A DNA stretch of 64,000 bases, taken from Pedobacter sp. R20-19 (lineage in GTDB: Bacteria; Bacteroidota; Bacteroidia; Sphingobacteriales; Sphingobacteriaceae). The position numbers were made by a program, and so were the translations under genes. This document shows, one piece after another, positions 33,974 through 41,419 of the stretch. The stretch is taken from NCBI RefSeq assembly GCF_000708265.2, contig NZ_JCKI01000002.1, positions 744,001-808,000 on the forward strand, given 5' to 3'. Position 1 is the first letter of the stretch, and each line of letters begins with the position of its first letter. Under the pieces are notes generated by a model. The model did no database searches. It had not been told where the DNA came from and was given only the letters and a program-made list of their open reading frames with translations.

Positions 33974-35323
33974 ATGAATATTACACAGGAAAAAACCGGC
34001 AACTTAAATGCTGTTGTAAAAATCAAAATCGCACCTGCTGATTATAGTGCTAAAGTAGAAAAGGCTATTAAAGACCAAGCTAAAAAAGCACAATTACCTG
34101 GTTTTCGTAAAGGAATGGTTCCTCCCGCTCATATTAAAAAAATGTATGGCAAGAGTATTCTGGTAGAAGAAGTTAATAACCTGTTAAATGATACCTTATC
34201 TAACTATATTGCTGAACAAAAATTAGAAATTTTAGGCCAGCCATTGCCACAGTTAGAAAATGAGCGTGAATTTAAATGGGACAATACGGATGAATTTGAG
34301 TTCGATTATGAGTTGGGTTTAGCACCTGGCTTTGATGTAAATGTTTCCTCAAAAGATAAATACACAGAATATGTGATTAAAGCTGATGAGAAAACTTTAG
34401 AAGAACGTGTTAAAAATATCCGTCGCAGTTATGGCAAAATGACAAATCCTGAAGTATCTGCTGAAGGTGATGTGTTGTATGCTGAACTGGTTCAATTAGG
34501 AGCAGACGGTTCTGTTTTCGAAGGTGGAATCTCAAACAGTGCTACACTTCGATTAGATTTAATCAAAGATGAGGCAATTTTGAAAACCTTAGTTGGTTTG
34601 AAAAAAGATGATGTAGTTACTATCAACTTAACTAAAGCACTTGATGATGTTGCTGCTGTTGCAAAAGCACTTAATATTTCAGAAGAAGATGCGGCAGATT
34701 TGAAATCAGATTTCCAGTTAACCGTAAAAAATGTTAACCGTTTAGAAGAATCTGATTTAAATCAGGAATTTTACGATAAAATTTTCCCGGATGGTTCTGT
34801 AAAAGACGAGGCTGCTTTTAGGGCAAAAATTGCAGAAGAAGTAGAGGGCATGTTTAAACAAGATGCAGAACGTAAATTATCAAACGATATTTATGAAGAC
34901 CTGTTAAAAAAACATACTTTCGAATTACCTGATGAGTTTTTACGTCGCTGGTTAAAAGCTACTAATGAAAAATTAACGGATGAAGAATTAGCAGAAGGTT
35001 ATGATGATTTTGCTAAAAACCTTAAATGGACTTTAATCGAAAATAAAATCATTAAAGATAACAACATCGATATTAAATATGAAGATGTTGTTCAGGCCGC
35101 TAAAGCAAAATTAGATGCGCAATTCAGAATGTACAGCCCAGCGCCGCTTCCTGAAGATCAATTGGCACAATATGCTGTTCAATTCTTACAAGAGAAAGAA
35201 AATGCAAACCGTGTTTTCGAAGAAGTAAAAGCATTAAAAACTTTCGAACAAATCAAATCTATTGTTACACTTGAACAAAAAGACATAGATTACGATAAGT
35301 TTGTGGAGTTAGATAAGAAGTAA
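33974..35323 (+). CDS. tig: Trigger factor (ribosome-associated chaperone)
   Basis: This gene encodes 449 aa, within the usual range. The N-terminal ribosome-binding domain carries GFRKGMVPPAHIKKMYGK (residues 41-58), which includes the FRK docking signature. The middle FKBP-type region is divergent, as in other Bacteroidota, and lacks obvious prolyl-isomerase residues. The C-terminal half is helical and acidic (LTDEELAEGYDDF). It leads the tig - S23 - clpP - clpX block, the common tig-clpP-clpX order interrupted by one small gene. A degenerate box TATCTTTA (33961-33968) lies 5 bases before the ATG. Confidence 0.93.
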   Translation: MNITQEKTGNLNAVVKIKIAPADYSAKVEKAIKDQAKKAQLPGFRKGMVPPAHIKKMYGKSILVEEVNNLLNDTLSNYIAEQKLEILGQPLPQLENEREFKWDNTDEFEFDYELGLAPGFDVNVSSKDKYTEYVIKADEKTLEERVKNIRRSYGKMTNPEVSAEGDVLYAELVQLGADGSVFEGGISNSATLRLDLIKDEAILKTLVGLKKDDVVTINLTKALDDVAAVAKALNISEEDAADLKSDFQLTVKNVNRLEESDLNQEFYDKIFPDGSVKDEAAFRAKIAEEVEGMFKQDAERKLSNDIYEDLLKKHTFELPDEFLRRWLKATNEKLTDEELAEGYDDFAKNLKWTLIENKIIKDNNIDIKYEDVVQAAKAKLDAQFRMYSPAPLPEDQLAQYAVQFLQEKENANRVFEEVKALKTFEQIKSIVTLEQKDIDYDKFVELDKK

Positions 35324-35382
35324 ACCGCCTTGAGTAGGGCGTAAGGCGTTTAAAATGATTGTTCAATTGCCTATATTTAGCA

Positions 35383-35742
35383 ATGGCTCAATTTAAATTT
35401 CAATCGCTCGAAGTTTGGCAGTTATCAATAGCGCTAACCGATAAACTTCTTGATATAGCTGACCGATTGTCAGTTGATAAAAAATACAGATTTGCAGAGC
35501 AGCTCAATGGAGCTGCTCTTAGCATATCTAACAACATCGCAGAAGGTTCAGGATCTGTTTCCAATAAGGAATTTGCTCATTATCTGAATATTGCACATCG
35601 ATCTGCTTTTGAAAATGCAAATATTTTGGTAGTATTGGAAAGAAGAAAATATATTTCTGACACAGAACTGCTTTATTATCTGGAAGAATTAGATAAATTG
35701 GCACGGAAATTAACCAACTTCAGGAAATATTTATTAAAATAA
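35383..35742 (+). CDS. Four-helix-bundle protein (S23 / 23S rRNA intervening-sequence protein family)
   Basis: This gene encodes 119 aa from the ATG at 35383. The TTG at 35359 is upstream of sequence conserved in homologues, which start near MAQFKFQSLEVWQ. Family marks are F.SLEVWQLSIALTDKLLDIA, YRFAEQLNGAALSISNNIAEGSG and FAHYLNIAHRSAFENANIL. Four amphipathic helices should form a bundle. The family was first seen in intervening sequences of 23S rRNA genes but is mostly found as stand-alone genes; its role is unclear. Here it is inserted between tig and clpP, flanked by short inverted repeats (near 35327-35350 and 35749-35787). Confidence 0.88.
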   Translation: MAQFKFQSLEVWQLSIALTDKLLDIADRLSVDKKYRFAEQLNGAALSISNNIAEGSGSVSNKEFAHYLNIAHRSAFENANILVVLERRKYISDTELLYYLEELDKLARKLTNFRKYLLK

Positions 35743-35748
35743 TAATCC

Positions 35749-35787
35749 AGTTTGGCTTCTCGTTATTCAAACGCTTAACGCCAAACT
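35749..35787. repeat. Inverted repeat between the S23 gene and clpP
   Basis: AGTTTGGC (35749-35756) is inverted exactly as GCCAAACT (35780-35787), with CGCTTAACG-like words in the loop that echo the GGCGTAAGGCG on the other side of the S23 gene. It has no T-run, so it is probably a repeat and not a terminator. Confidence 0.45.
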
Positions 35788-35805
35788 CCAAACGCAATAC
35801 AGATT

Positions 35806-36513
35806 ATGAACATAGATTCACAAGAATTCAGAAAATTTGCCGTTAAACATCAGGGGATTGGTGGTTTACACGTAGATAAATTTATTGCTCAGGCTAATCT
35901 GAACCCACAGAATATGACGCCGTACATTATTGAAGAACGTCAGTTAAACGTGGCTCAGATGGATGTATTCTCCAGGTTAATGATGGATCGTATTATCTTT
36001 TTAGGTGATGTCATTCATGATCATAATGCGAATATCATCCAGGCGCAACTGTTGTTTTTACAATCTACAGATGCAGAAAGAGATATTCAGATTTATATTA
36101 ATTCTCCAGGCGGTTCAGTTTATGCTGGTTTAGGTATTTATGATACCATGCAGTACATTCAGCCAGATGTGGCTACTATCTGTACAGGTATGGCAGCATC
36201 AATGGGCGCTGTGTTATTGGTGGCAGGTGCTAAAGGAAAGCGTGCCGCTTTACCACACTCAAGAGTAATGATTCACCAGCCTTCAGGTGGCGCACAAGGC
36301 GTAGCATCTGATATGGAAATCAACTTGAGAGAAATGTTGAAATTGAAAAAAGAATTATACGATATTATTTCAGAGCACTCTGGTCAAACTTACGATTGGG
36401 TAGAGAAAGCTTCAGATCGTGATTACTGGATGACAGCTGACGAGGCAAAAGGATTTGGTATGGTTGATGAAGTGTTATCGAGAAACTCGAAAAAAGATGG
36501 CGAAACAAAATAA
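35806..36513 (+). CDS. clpP: ATP-dependent Clp protease proteolytic subunit
   Basis: This gene encodes 235 aa. It is a serine protease of the ClpP fold with the catalytic serine in [15 protein letters not shown] and histidine in [29 protein letters not shown] precedes them. The N-terminal extension of about 40 residues before [10 protein letters not shown] is longer than in E. coli. With ClpX it forms the ClpXP protease. Its last 17 bases overlap the clpX start, which predicts translational coupling. Confidence 0.95.
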   Translation: MNIDSQEFRKFAVKHQGIGGLHVDKFIAQANLNPQNMTPYIIEERQLNVAQMDVFSRLMMDRIIFLGDVIHDHNANIIQAQLLFLQSTDAERDIQIYINSPGGSVYAGLGIYDTMQYIQPDVATICTGMAASMGAVLLVAGAKGKRAALPHSRVMIHQPSGGAQGVASDMEINLREMLKLKKELYDIISEHSGQTYDWVEKASDRDYWMTADEAKGFGMVDEVLSRNSKKDGETK

Positions 36514-37738
36514 AGAATCCCGTTGCTCATTCTGCCATTCTGGCAAGCATGAAACATTAATGTTGATTGAAGGCATGGATGCATTTATATGTGATAAATG
36601 TGTTACCCAGGCCAATCAATTGCTTGCGCAAGAATTAGGAACCAAAGGGACAAAAAATATTCAGGAGGCTATTAATTTATTAAAGCCTCTTGAAATTAAA
36701 CAACACCTTGATCAATATGTAATTGGTCAGGATGATGCTAAGAAGGTATTATCTGTTGCAGTTTATAATCACTACAAGCGTTTAAATCAGAAAATTGATC
36801 AAGAAGACGAGATTGAGATTGAAAAATCTAATATCATGTTGGTTGGTGAAACAGGAACTGGTAAAACACTTTTAGCTAAAACCATTGCTAAAATTTTACA
36901 TGTACCTTTCTGTATTTGTGATGCAACCGTTTTAACTGAGGCTGGTTACGTTGGTGAAGATGTTGAAAGTATCTTAACCCGTTTATTGCAGGCTGCTGAT
37001 TATGATGTTGCTGCAGCAGAACGTGGTATTGTTTACATTGATGAGGTGGATAAAGTTGCCCGTAAAAGTGATAATCCATCCATCACTCGTGACGTATCAG
37101 GTGAAGGTGTACAACAGGCTTTATTAAAGATTTTAGAGGGTACCGTAGTGAATGTTCCACCTCAGGGCGGGCGTAAACACCCGGATCAAAAAATGATTCC
37201 TGTTAACACGAATAATATATTATTTATTTGTGGTGGAGCATTTGATGGCATTGAAAGAAAAATTGCCAATCGTTTGCGCACGCAGGCTGTAGGTTACAAA
37301 GTAAAGAAAGATGAGACTGTTTTAGATCTTAAAAATCTTTATAAGTATATTACACCACAGGATTTGAAATCATTTGGTTTAATTCCGGAATTAATTGGGC
37401 GTATCCCGGTTCTTTCTCACCTCAATCCTTTGGATAAAGAATCATTGCGCAATATTTTAACTGCACCAAAAAATTCATTAATTAAGCAGTATGTAAAGCT
37501 ATTTGCTTATGAAGAAGTAAATCTCGAATTTGAAGATGATGTGCTGGATTTTATCGTAGATAAAGCAATGGAGTATAAATTGGGTGCCCGTGGGTTAAGA
37601 TCAATTTGTGAGGCCATTATGTTAGATGCAATGTTTGATACACCGACACAAACGGATGTCAAGGAGTTGCATATTAATCTCGATTATGCGATAGAAAAAT
37701 TTGAAAAGGCTGACTTTAAAAAGTTACAAGCCGCATAA
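36497..37738 (+). CDS. clpX: ATP-dependent Clp protease ATP-binding subunit ClpX
   Basis: This gene encodes 413 aa from the ATG at 36497, which lies inside the end of clpP. The longer frame from 36455 lacks similarity before [13 protein letters not shown]. An N-terminal C4 zinc finger (CSFC at about 9-12 and CDKC near 31-34) recruits substrates. The AAA+ domain has GETGTGKT, the pore loop GYVGED, Walker [10 protein letters not shown] and sensor GARGLR. It unfolds substrates for ClpP. A terminator follows at 37745. Confidence 0.95.
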   Translation: MAKQNKESRCSFCHSGKHETLMLIEGMDAFICDKCVTQANQLLAQELGTKGTKNIQEAINLLKPLEIKQHLDQYVIGQDDAKKVLSVAVYNHYKRLNQKIDQEDEIEIEKSNIMLVGETGTGKTLLAKTIAKILHVPFCICDATVLTEAGYVGEDVESILTRLLQAADYDVAAAERGIVYIDEVDKVARKSDNPSITRDVSGEGVQQALLKILEGTVVNVPPQGGRKHPDQKMIPVNTNNILFICGGAFDGIERKIANRLRTQAVGYKVKKDETVLDLKNLYKYITPQDLKSFGLIPELIGRIPVLSHLNPLDKESLRNILTAPKNSLIKQYVKLFAYEEVNLEFEDDVLDFIVDKAMEYKLGARGLRSICEAIMLDAMFDTPTQTDVKELHINLDYAIEKFEKADFKKLQAA

Positions 37739-37744
37739 AAATCA

Positions 37745-37774
37745 AATCCTCTCGCGAAATCGGGGGGATTTTTT
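37745..37774 (+). terminator. Intrinsic terminator after clpX
   Basis: AATCC and GGATT arms with inner C/G pairs form a hairpin followed by TTTTTT, 7 bases after the clpX stop. Confidence 0.75.
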
Positions 37775-37784
37775 GTAAATACGC

Positions 37785-37808
37785 TTAGCGCCATGCGCTC
37801 GGCGCTAA
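37785..37808. repeat. Perfect 8-bp inverted repeat before the AMP nucleosidase gene
   Basis: TTAGCGCC (37785-37792) and GGCGCTAA (37801-37808) flank ATGCGCTC. The GGCGTAAGGCG word near 35335 and CGCTTAACGCC near 35772 look like relatives, so this is likely a dispersed short repeat. Confidence 0.5.
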
Positions 37809-37818
37809 ATTTAGGATT

Positions 37819-38682
37819 ATGAATGAAGAAAAAGACGTAAAAAAAGACGAGGCTATTGGAGAGAAATCAAAAAAAGTAAAAGAAGTAGAAAGCCCGGTAA
37901 AATCCGGACTGAAATCTAAAGAAGAAATTGTTAAAAACTGGTTGCCACGTTATACGGGTCGGCCTTTAGATCAGTTTGGTGATTATATCTTACTAACCAA
38001 TTTTAGTAAGTATGTAAGTATGTTTTCTGAATGGAATGACAATGCTCCGATTATGGGTTTAGATAAGCCTATGCAGAGTGTTACAGCAAACGGAATTACG
38101 ATTATCAATTTTGGAATGGGAAGTCCGTTGGCCGCAACCATGATGGACCTATTAACTGCAATTATGCCGAAAGCTGTGTTGTTTCTGGGTAAGTGTGGCG
38201 GCTTGAAAAAGAAAAATCAATTAGGTGATTTAATTCTGCCAATTGCCGCAATTAGGGGTGAAGGAACTTCTAATGATTATCTTCCTGCTGAAGTGCCGGC
38301 ATTACCAGCCTTCGCCTTGCAAAAAGCGATTTCTACCACGATTCGTGATCATGGAAGGGATTATTGGACAGGAACCTGTTATACCACTAACCGCAGGGTT
38401 TGGGAACATGATAAAGAATTTAAAAAATATTTAAAAACCTTAAGGGCTATGGCGGTTGATATGGAAACAGCTACGGTTTTTACCACTGCTTTTGCCAATA
38501 AAATTCCAGCTGGCGCATTGTTATTGGTTTCAGATCAACCTATGATTCCTGAGGGTGTTAAAACAGCTGAAAGCGATAGTAGTGTTACGGAAAAATATGT
38601 GGAGACGCACTTACGAATTGGAATTGATTCTTTGAAACAATTAATCAATAACGGTTTAACAGTTAAACATTTGTTGTTTTAA
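37819..38682 (+). CDS. amn: AMP nucleosidase (Bacteroidota short form)
   Basis: This gene encodes 287 aa of the purine nucleoside phosphorylase superfamily, predicted to hydrolyse AMP to adenine and ribose-5-phosphate. Marks are ITIINFGMGSPLAATMMDLL (about 94-113), FLGKCGGLKKKNQLGDLILP, MAVDMETATVF (the base/ribose-site MET) and SDQPMIPEGVKT. It lacks the N-terminal regulatory domain of the E. coli enzyme. The first 35 residues are very lysine- and glutamate-rich and look disordered. A degenerate box TAAATTTA lies 5 bases before the ATG. A terminator follows at 38745. Confidence 0.88.
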   Translation: MNEEKDVKKDEAIGEKSKKVKEVESPVKSGLKSKEEIVKNWLPRYTGRPLDQFGDYILLTNFSKYVSMFSEWNDNAPIMGLDKPMQSVTANGITIINFGMGSPLAATMMDLLTAIMPKAVLFLGKCGGLKKKNQLGDLILPIAAIRGEGTSNDYLPAEVPALPAFALQKAISTTIRDHGRDYWTGTCYTTNRRVWEHDKEFKKYLKTLRAMAVDMETATVFTTAFANKIPAGALLLVSDQPMIPEGVKTAESDSSVTEKYVETHLRIGIDSLKQLINNGLTVKHLLF

Positions 38683-38744
38683 TACTCATCGTTATTTCGA
38701 GGAAAAAGGCAATCTCAATGCTATAGAAAGTTATACCTGTTCAC

Positions 38745-38770
38745 AGATCAGCAAATGCTGGTCTTTTTTT
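38745..38770 (+). terminator. Intrinsic terminator after the AMP nucleosidase gene
   Basis: AGATCAGCA (38745-38753) pairs with TGCTGGTCT (38756-38764) with one wobble, followed by a run of seven or more T. Confidence 0.75.
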
Positions 38771-38855
38771 ATGCTCATATTAGATGCTAAATTTAGAGCA
38801 GATGTATTTGTACTCATTCGGTGCGACATCGACCAATGTCCAATCTATCGGTTTT

Positions 38856-38943
38856 GGTGTCTCACCAGCCGAAAAACATTTTGACTTTAAATTAATAATA
38901 TTTAAAATTATTTATGTTTAAGAATATACAGGTAGTGAGACAT
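38856..38943. mobile_element. Small inverted-repeat (MITE-like) element, copy 1
   Basis: This 88-base unit begins GGTGTCTCACCAGCC and ends GGTAGTGAGACAT, which is close to the reverse complement of its start. The AT-rich interior has no coding capacity and shares TTTTGACTTTAAATTA with copy 2. Both copies are preceded by ATCTATCGGTTT. The 638-base gene-free stretch 38683-39320 holds a terminator, two copies of this element, GAAGCAATCT-type repeat fragments near 38700 and 39030, and the rpoD terminator. Confidence 0.55.
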
Positions 38944-39061
38944 TAAACAGTAGGGGGGCAGTAGCAATTTACTAAAAACTTTTTCCTGCTTAAACATAAT
39001 AAATGAATGGCTATTCTTGCGAGGATAAACGACGAAGCAATCTTATTCCATCTATCGGTTT

Positions 39062-39152
39062 GGTGTCTCACCAACCTAAAAAGATTTTGACTTTAAATTA
39101 CTAATATTGAATATTATTCATTGTTAAAGAATATGCTGGTTAGTGAGACATC
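39062..39152. mobile_element. Small inverted-repeat (MITE-like) element, copy 2
   Basis: This 91-base unit begins GGTGTCTCACCAACC (39062-39076) and ends GGTTAGTGAGACATC (39138-39152). The ends are inverted copies with 13 of 15 positions matching. The interior aligns with copy 1 along its length (TTTTGACTTTAAATTA, TAATATT, GTTAAAGAATAT). Same orientation as copy 1, about 206 bases apart. Confidence 0.55.
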
Positions 39153-39266
39153 ACCCAGTGGGGAAAATGTTCTACATTACGATTAGTCTATAAACTATCA
39201 AAGATTTTTTAAAGAGCTTAATTGACATATTTAAATATATAGAAAAAACTTAAAATGCTGGTAAAC

Positions 39267-39297
39267 AAAAACGGACCGACAATTGCCGATCCGTTTT
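39267..39297 (-). terminator. Intrinsic terminator after rpoD
   Basis: AAAACGGA and TCCGTTTT arms with inner CCGACAATTGCCGA pairing form a long stem. On the - strand it reads into T-rich sequence. Confidence 0.8.
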
Positions 39298-39320
39298 CAA
39301 TTCAATTAGGATAATTAGTG

Positions 39321-40181
39321 TTACCCTAAATATGATTTTAGTATTTTACTTCTTGAAGTATGACGAAGGCGCTGAAGCGCTTTATCTTTAATCTGACGAA
39401 CACGCTCACGTGTTAGATTAAATTTCTCACCGATTTCCTCTAAAGATAATGGATGATTAGAACCAAGTCCGAAGAACAATACAATGATTTCTCTTTCTCT
39501 TTCTGTTAAAGTAGACAGTGAACGTTTAATTTCTTCAGAAAGTGATTCATTAATTAATGAACTATCTGTATTTGGCTCATGGTTTTCCAATACATCTAAC
39601 AATGTGTTTTCTTCACCCTGAACAAAAGGAGCATCCATCGAAACGTGACGGCCAGAATTACTTAAAGTATCTGAAATCTTATCAACAGTGGTTTCTAAAA
39701 TATCTGCTAATTCTTCAGGAGATGGCTCACGTTCATATTCCTGCTCTAATTTAGAGAAAGCTTTACTGATTTTACTAAGTGAACCCACCTGATTTAAAGG
39801 TAAACGCACAATACGACTTTGCTCAGCAATGGCTTGCAAAATGGATTGACGAATCCACCAAACGGCGTATGAGATAAACTTAAAACCTTTGGTTTCATCA
39901 AAACGCTTTGCAGCTTTAATTAAACCTAAATTTCCTTCGTTAATTAAATCGCCCAAAGTTAAACCCTGGTTTTGATATTGTTTTGCAACAGATACCACGA
40001 AACGTAAATTGGTCTTAGTTAATCGCTCTAATGCAGCCTGATCGCCTTCACGAATCTTTCTTGCTAAAATTACCTCTTCCTCTGCTGTTATTAAATCTAC
40101 TTTACCAATTTCATGTAAGTATTTATCAAGTGATTGACTTTCACGGTTGGTAATTGACTGCGTTATCTTGAGTTGTCTCAT
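39321..40181 (-). CDS. rpoD: Primary RNA polymerase sigma factor (Bacteroidota sigma-70, short form)
   Basis: This gene encodes 286 aa with regions 1.2 to 4 and no long region 1.1 or non-conserved insert, as known for the Bacteroidota primary sigma. Region 2 carries [20 protein letters not shown] and [16 protein letters not shown]; region 3 follows with [10 protein letters not shown]; region 4 has [15 protein letters not shown] and the helix-turn-helix [21 protein letters not shown]. This factor recognises TTTG/TAnnTTTG promoters, many of which occur in the window, including one upstream of this gene (40219-40226). Confidence 0.95.
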   Translation of the reverse strand: MRQLKITQSITNRESQSLDKYLHEIGKVDLITAEEEVILARKIREGDQAALERLTKTNLRFVVSVAKQYQNQGLTLGDLINEGNLGLIKAAKRFDETKGFKFISYAVWWIRQSILQAIAEQSRIVRLPLNQVGSLSKISKAFSKLEQEYEREPSPEELADILETTVDKISDTLSNSGRHVSMDAPFVQGEENTLLDVLENHEPNTDSSLINESLSEEIKRSLSTLTEREREIIVLFFGLGSNHPLSLEEIGEKFNLTRERVRQIKDKALQRLRHTSRSKILKSYLG

Positions 40182-40218
40182 TTATACGTTTTGTGTGCTC
40201 TTTAAATATTGAAGTGTG

Positions 40219-40226
40219 CAAAGTTA
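40219..40226 (-). promoter_or_regulatory. -7 element TAACTTTG of the rpoD promoter
   Basis: On the - strand the sequence reads TAACTTTG, a perfect TAnnTTTG box, 37 bases before the rpoD ATG. No -33 TTTG occurs at standard spacing. Confidence 0.6.
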
Positions 40227-40365
40227 CGAAATTGTACGGCAATCCGAAAGGATAAAATACTGAAAGTGTTGCTGTTTGCACATGTTTTTTATACTATTAC
40301 TTCTAACAAAAATCATTCCAATAAAGTTTTTACCTTTCTTTTAATCCATCAGCATCATATATCCG

Positions 40366-40412
40366 TTAATCAAAATATATTTATCGAATTACAATAAATA
40401 TATTTTGATTAA
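40366..40412. repeat. Perfect 19-bp AT-rich inverted repeat
   Basis: TTAATCAAAATATATTTAT (40366-40384) is inverted without mismatch at 40394-40412 around a 9-nt loop. It lies in the 401-base divergent gap between rpoD and the DUF2975/XRE pair. The gap otherwise holds the rpoD promoter box and no gene. It could be a regulator site or a structured RNA/terminator. Confidence 0.75.
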
Positions 40413-40582
40413 TGATAATTTATTTTTTAGGTTTGCATGAAAATTGGGATAAAAGATGACGTTTATTTAATGTCTTATCATTTAACTAAAACTTTGATTG
40501 ATACTACCTGTCAGTTTTAGAAGCATGTTATTTATAAGACTTTACTATTCAGTTTGAAACATCTAAAAAAAATAAAATAAAT

Positions 40583-41071
40583 ATGAAAACTCAATATCAA
40601 ATCAAATTAACTAAAATAATATACGTAGTCGTATTGGTAATTGGTTTTTTAATCTCTATGATTAATGGGGGAATAGCAGGATTTAGAGATGGGTGGAATC
40701 ATGTAAACACTTCATCAGGTTCTGGAAATAATGATTTATCATTTTCTCAGGGCTTTTTAATACTTATCATTTCTTTCTTTGCATTAAGAATCTTTGTGTA
40801 TCTCTATCTATTCATCAATTCAATTGAATTGGGCGAAGTTTTTAGTGTGGAAAATATTCAACGGTTATACTTGGCTGGATGGTACTGCGTTTCAGTCCCC
40901 TTTTTGTTATTTATCTTTAACTGCTTAAATCTAGATAAATTAAGTATTAATAACGTACTAAATGTTGATTTTGAATTTTGGCTTTTAATTCTTGGAATTA
41001 CACTTTTGACCATCGCATTTGTTTTCAAAAAAGGACTTGAATTAAAGCAAGAAAACGACTTTACCATTTAA
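40583..41071 (+). CDS. DUF2975 family membrane protein
   Basis: This gene encodes 162 aa with four predicted membrane helices (about 10-30, 55-75, 95-113 and 127-147), the plan of DUF2975 proteins. Typical marks are the N-terminal KIIYVVVLVIGFLISMI, the GEVFSVENIQRLYLAGW segment between helices 2 and 3, and a final FKKGLELKQENDFTI. It is followed 14 bases later by a small XRE-type regulator, the usual partner of DUF2975 in many bacteria (YoaS/YozG-like pairs). The function of the pair is not known; membrane-linked regulation is inferred. Confidence 0.85.
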   Translation: MKTQYQIKLTKIIYVVVLVIGFLISMINGGIAGFRDGWNHVNTSSGSGNNDLSFSQGFLILIISFFALRIFVYLYLFINSIELGEVFSVENIQRLYLAGWYCVSVPFLLFIFNCLNLDKLSINNVLNVDFEFWLLILGITLLTIAFVFKKGLELKQENDFTI

Positions 41072-41085
41072 TTAATACTTCGGAC

Positions 41086-41292
41086 ATGCCAATTATTATA
41101 AATCTAGATGTGATGCTTGCCCGTCGTAAAATGTCGCTTACGCAGTTAAGCGACCGCGTAGGAATTACCATGTCAAATTTATCGATTCTCAAAACCGGAA
41201 AGGCAAAAGCTATTCGTTTGGAAACTCTTGAGGCTATTTGCGAAATATTAGATTGCCAGCCTGGAGATATACTGGAGTTTAGGCTTAAATAG
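41086..41292 (+). CDS. Small XRE-family regulator (YozG-like)
   Basis: This gene encodes 68 aa, a bare Cro/C1-type helix-turn-helix. It has MLARRKMSLTQLSDRVGITMSNLSILKTGKAKAIRLETLEAICEILDCQPGDILEF in overall layout, with the recognition helix around TMSNLSILKTG. This subfamily accompanies DUF2975 membrane proteins. It may autoregulate the pair, and the perfect 19-bp inverted repeat upstream (40366-40412) is one candidate site, though it lies 170 bases before the first gene. Confidence 0.9.
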   Translation: MPIIINLDVMLARRKMSLTQLSDRVGITMSNLSILKTGKAKAIRLETLEAICEILDCQPGDILEFRLK

Positions 41293-41375
41293 ATTCTAAT
41301 TTTTTGATGGGAAGAATCAGCAATTAAGCTAATATCAATAGCTGATAAGCTTAATAAAAAAATCAATAATGTAAA

Positions 41376-41408
41376 AAAGGGTCTGTCCACATCATGAACA
41401 GACCCTTT
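41376..41408 (-). terminator. Terminator after clpB, possibly bidirectional
   Basis: AAAGGGTCTGT (41376-41386) pairs exactly with ACAGACCCTTT (41398-41408). On the - strand a T-run follows (A-run at 41373-41378 on +). It lies 11 bases past the clpB stop and between convergent genes. Confidence 0.85.
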
Positions 41409-41419
41409 GAATAATGTAA

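Noticed and set aside
35383-35742. S23 gene as a sign of a nearby 23S rRNA gene
   Set aside because: No rRNA sequence is present; stand-alone genes of this family are common.
38683-39320. Hidden small gene in the 638-base gap before rpoD
   Set aside because: No convincing reading frame was seen; the space is filled by a terminator, two inverted-repeat elements and repeat fragments.
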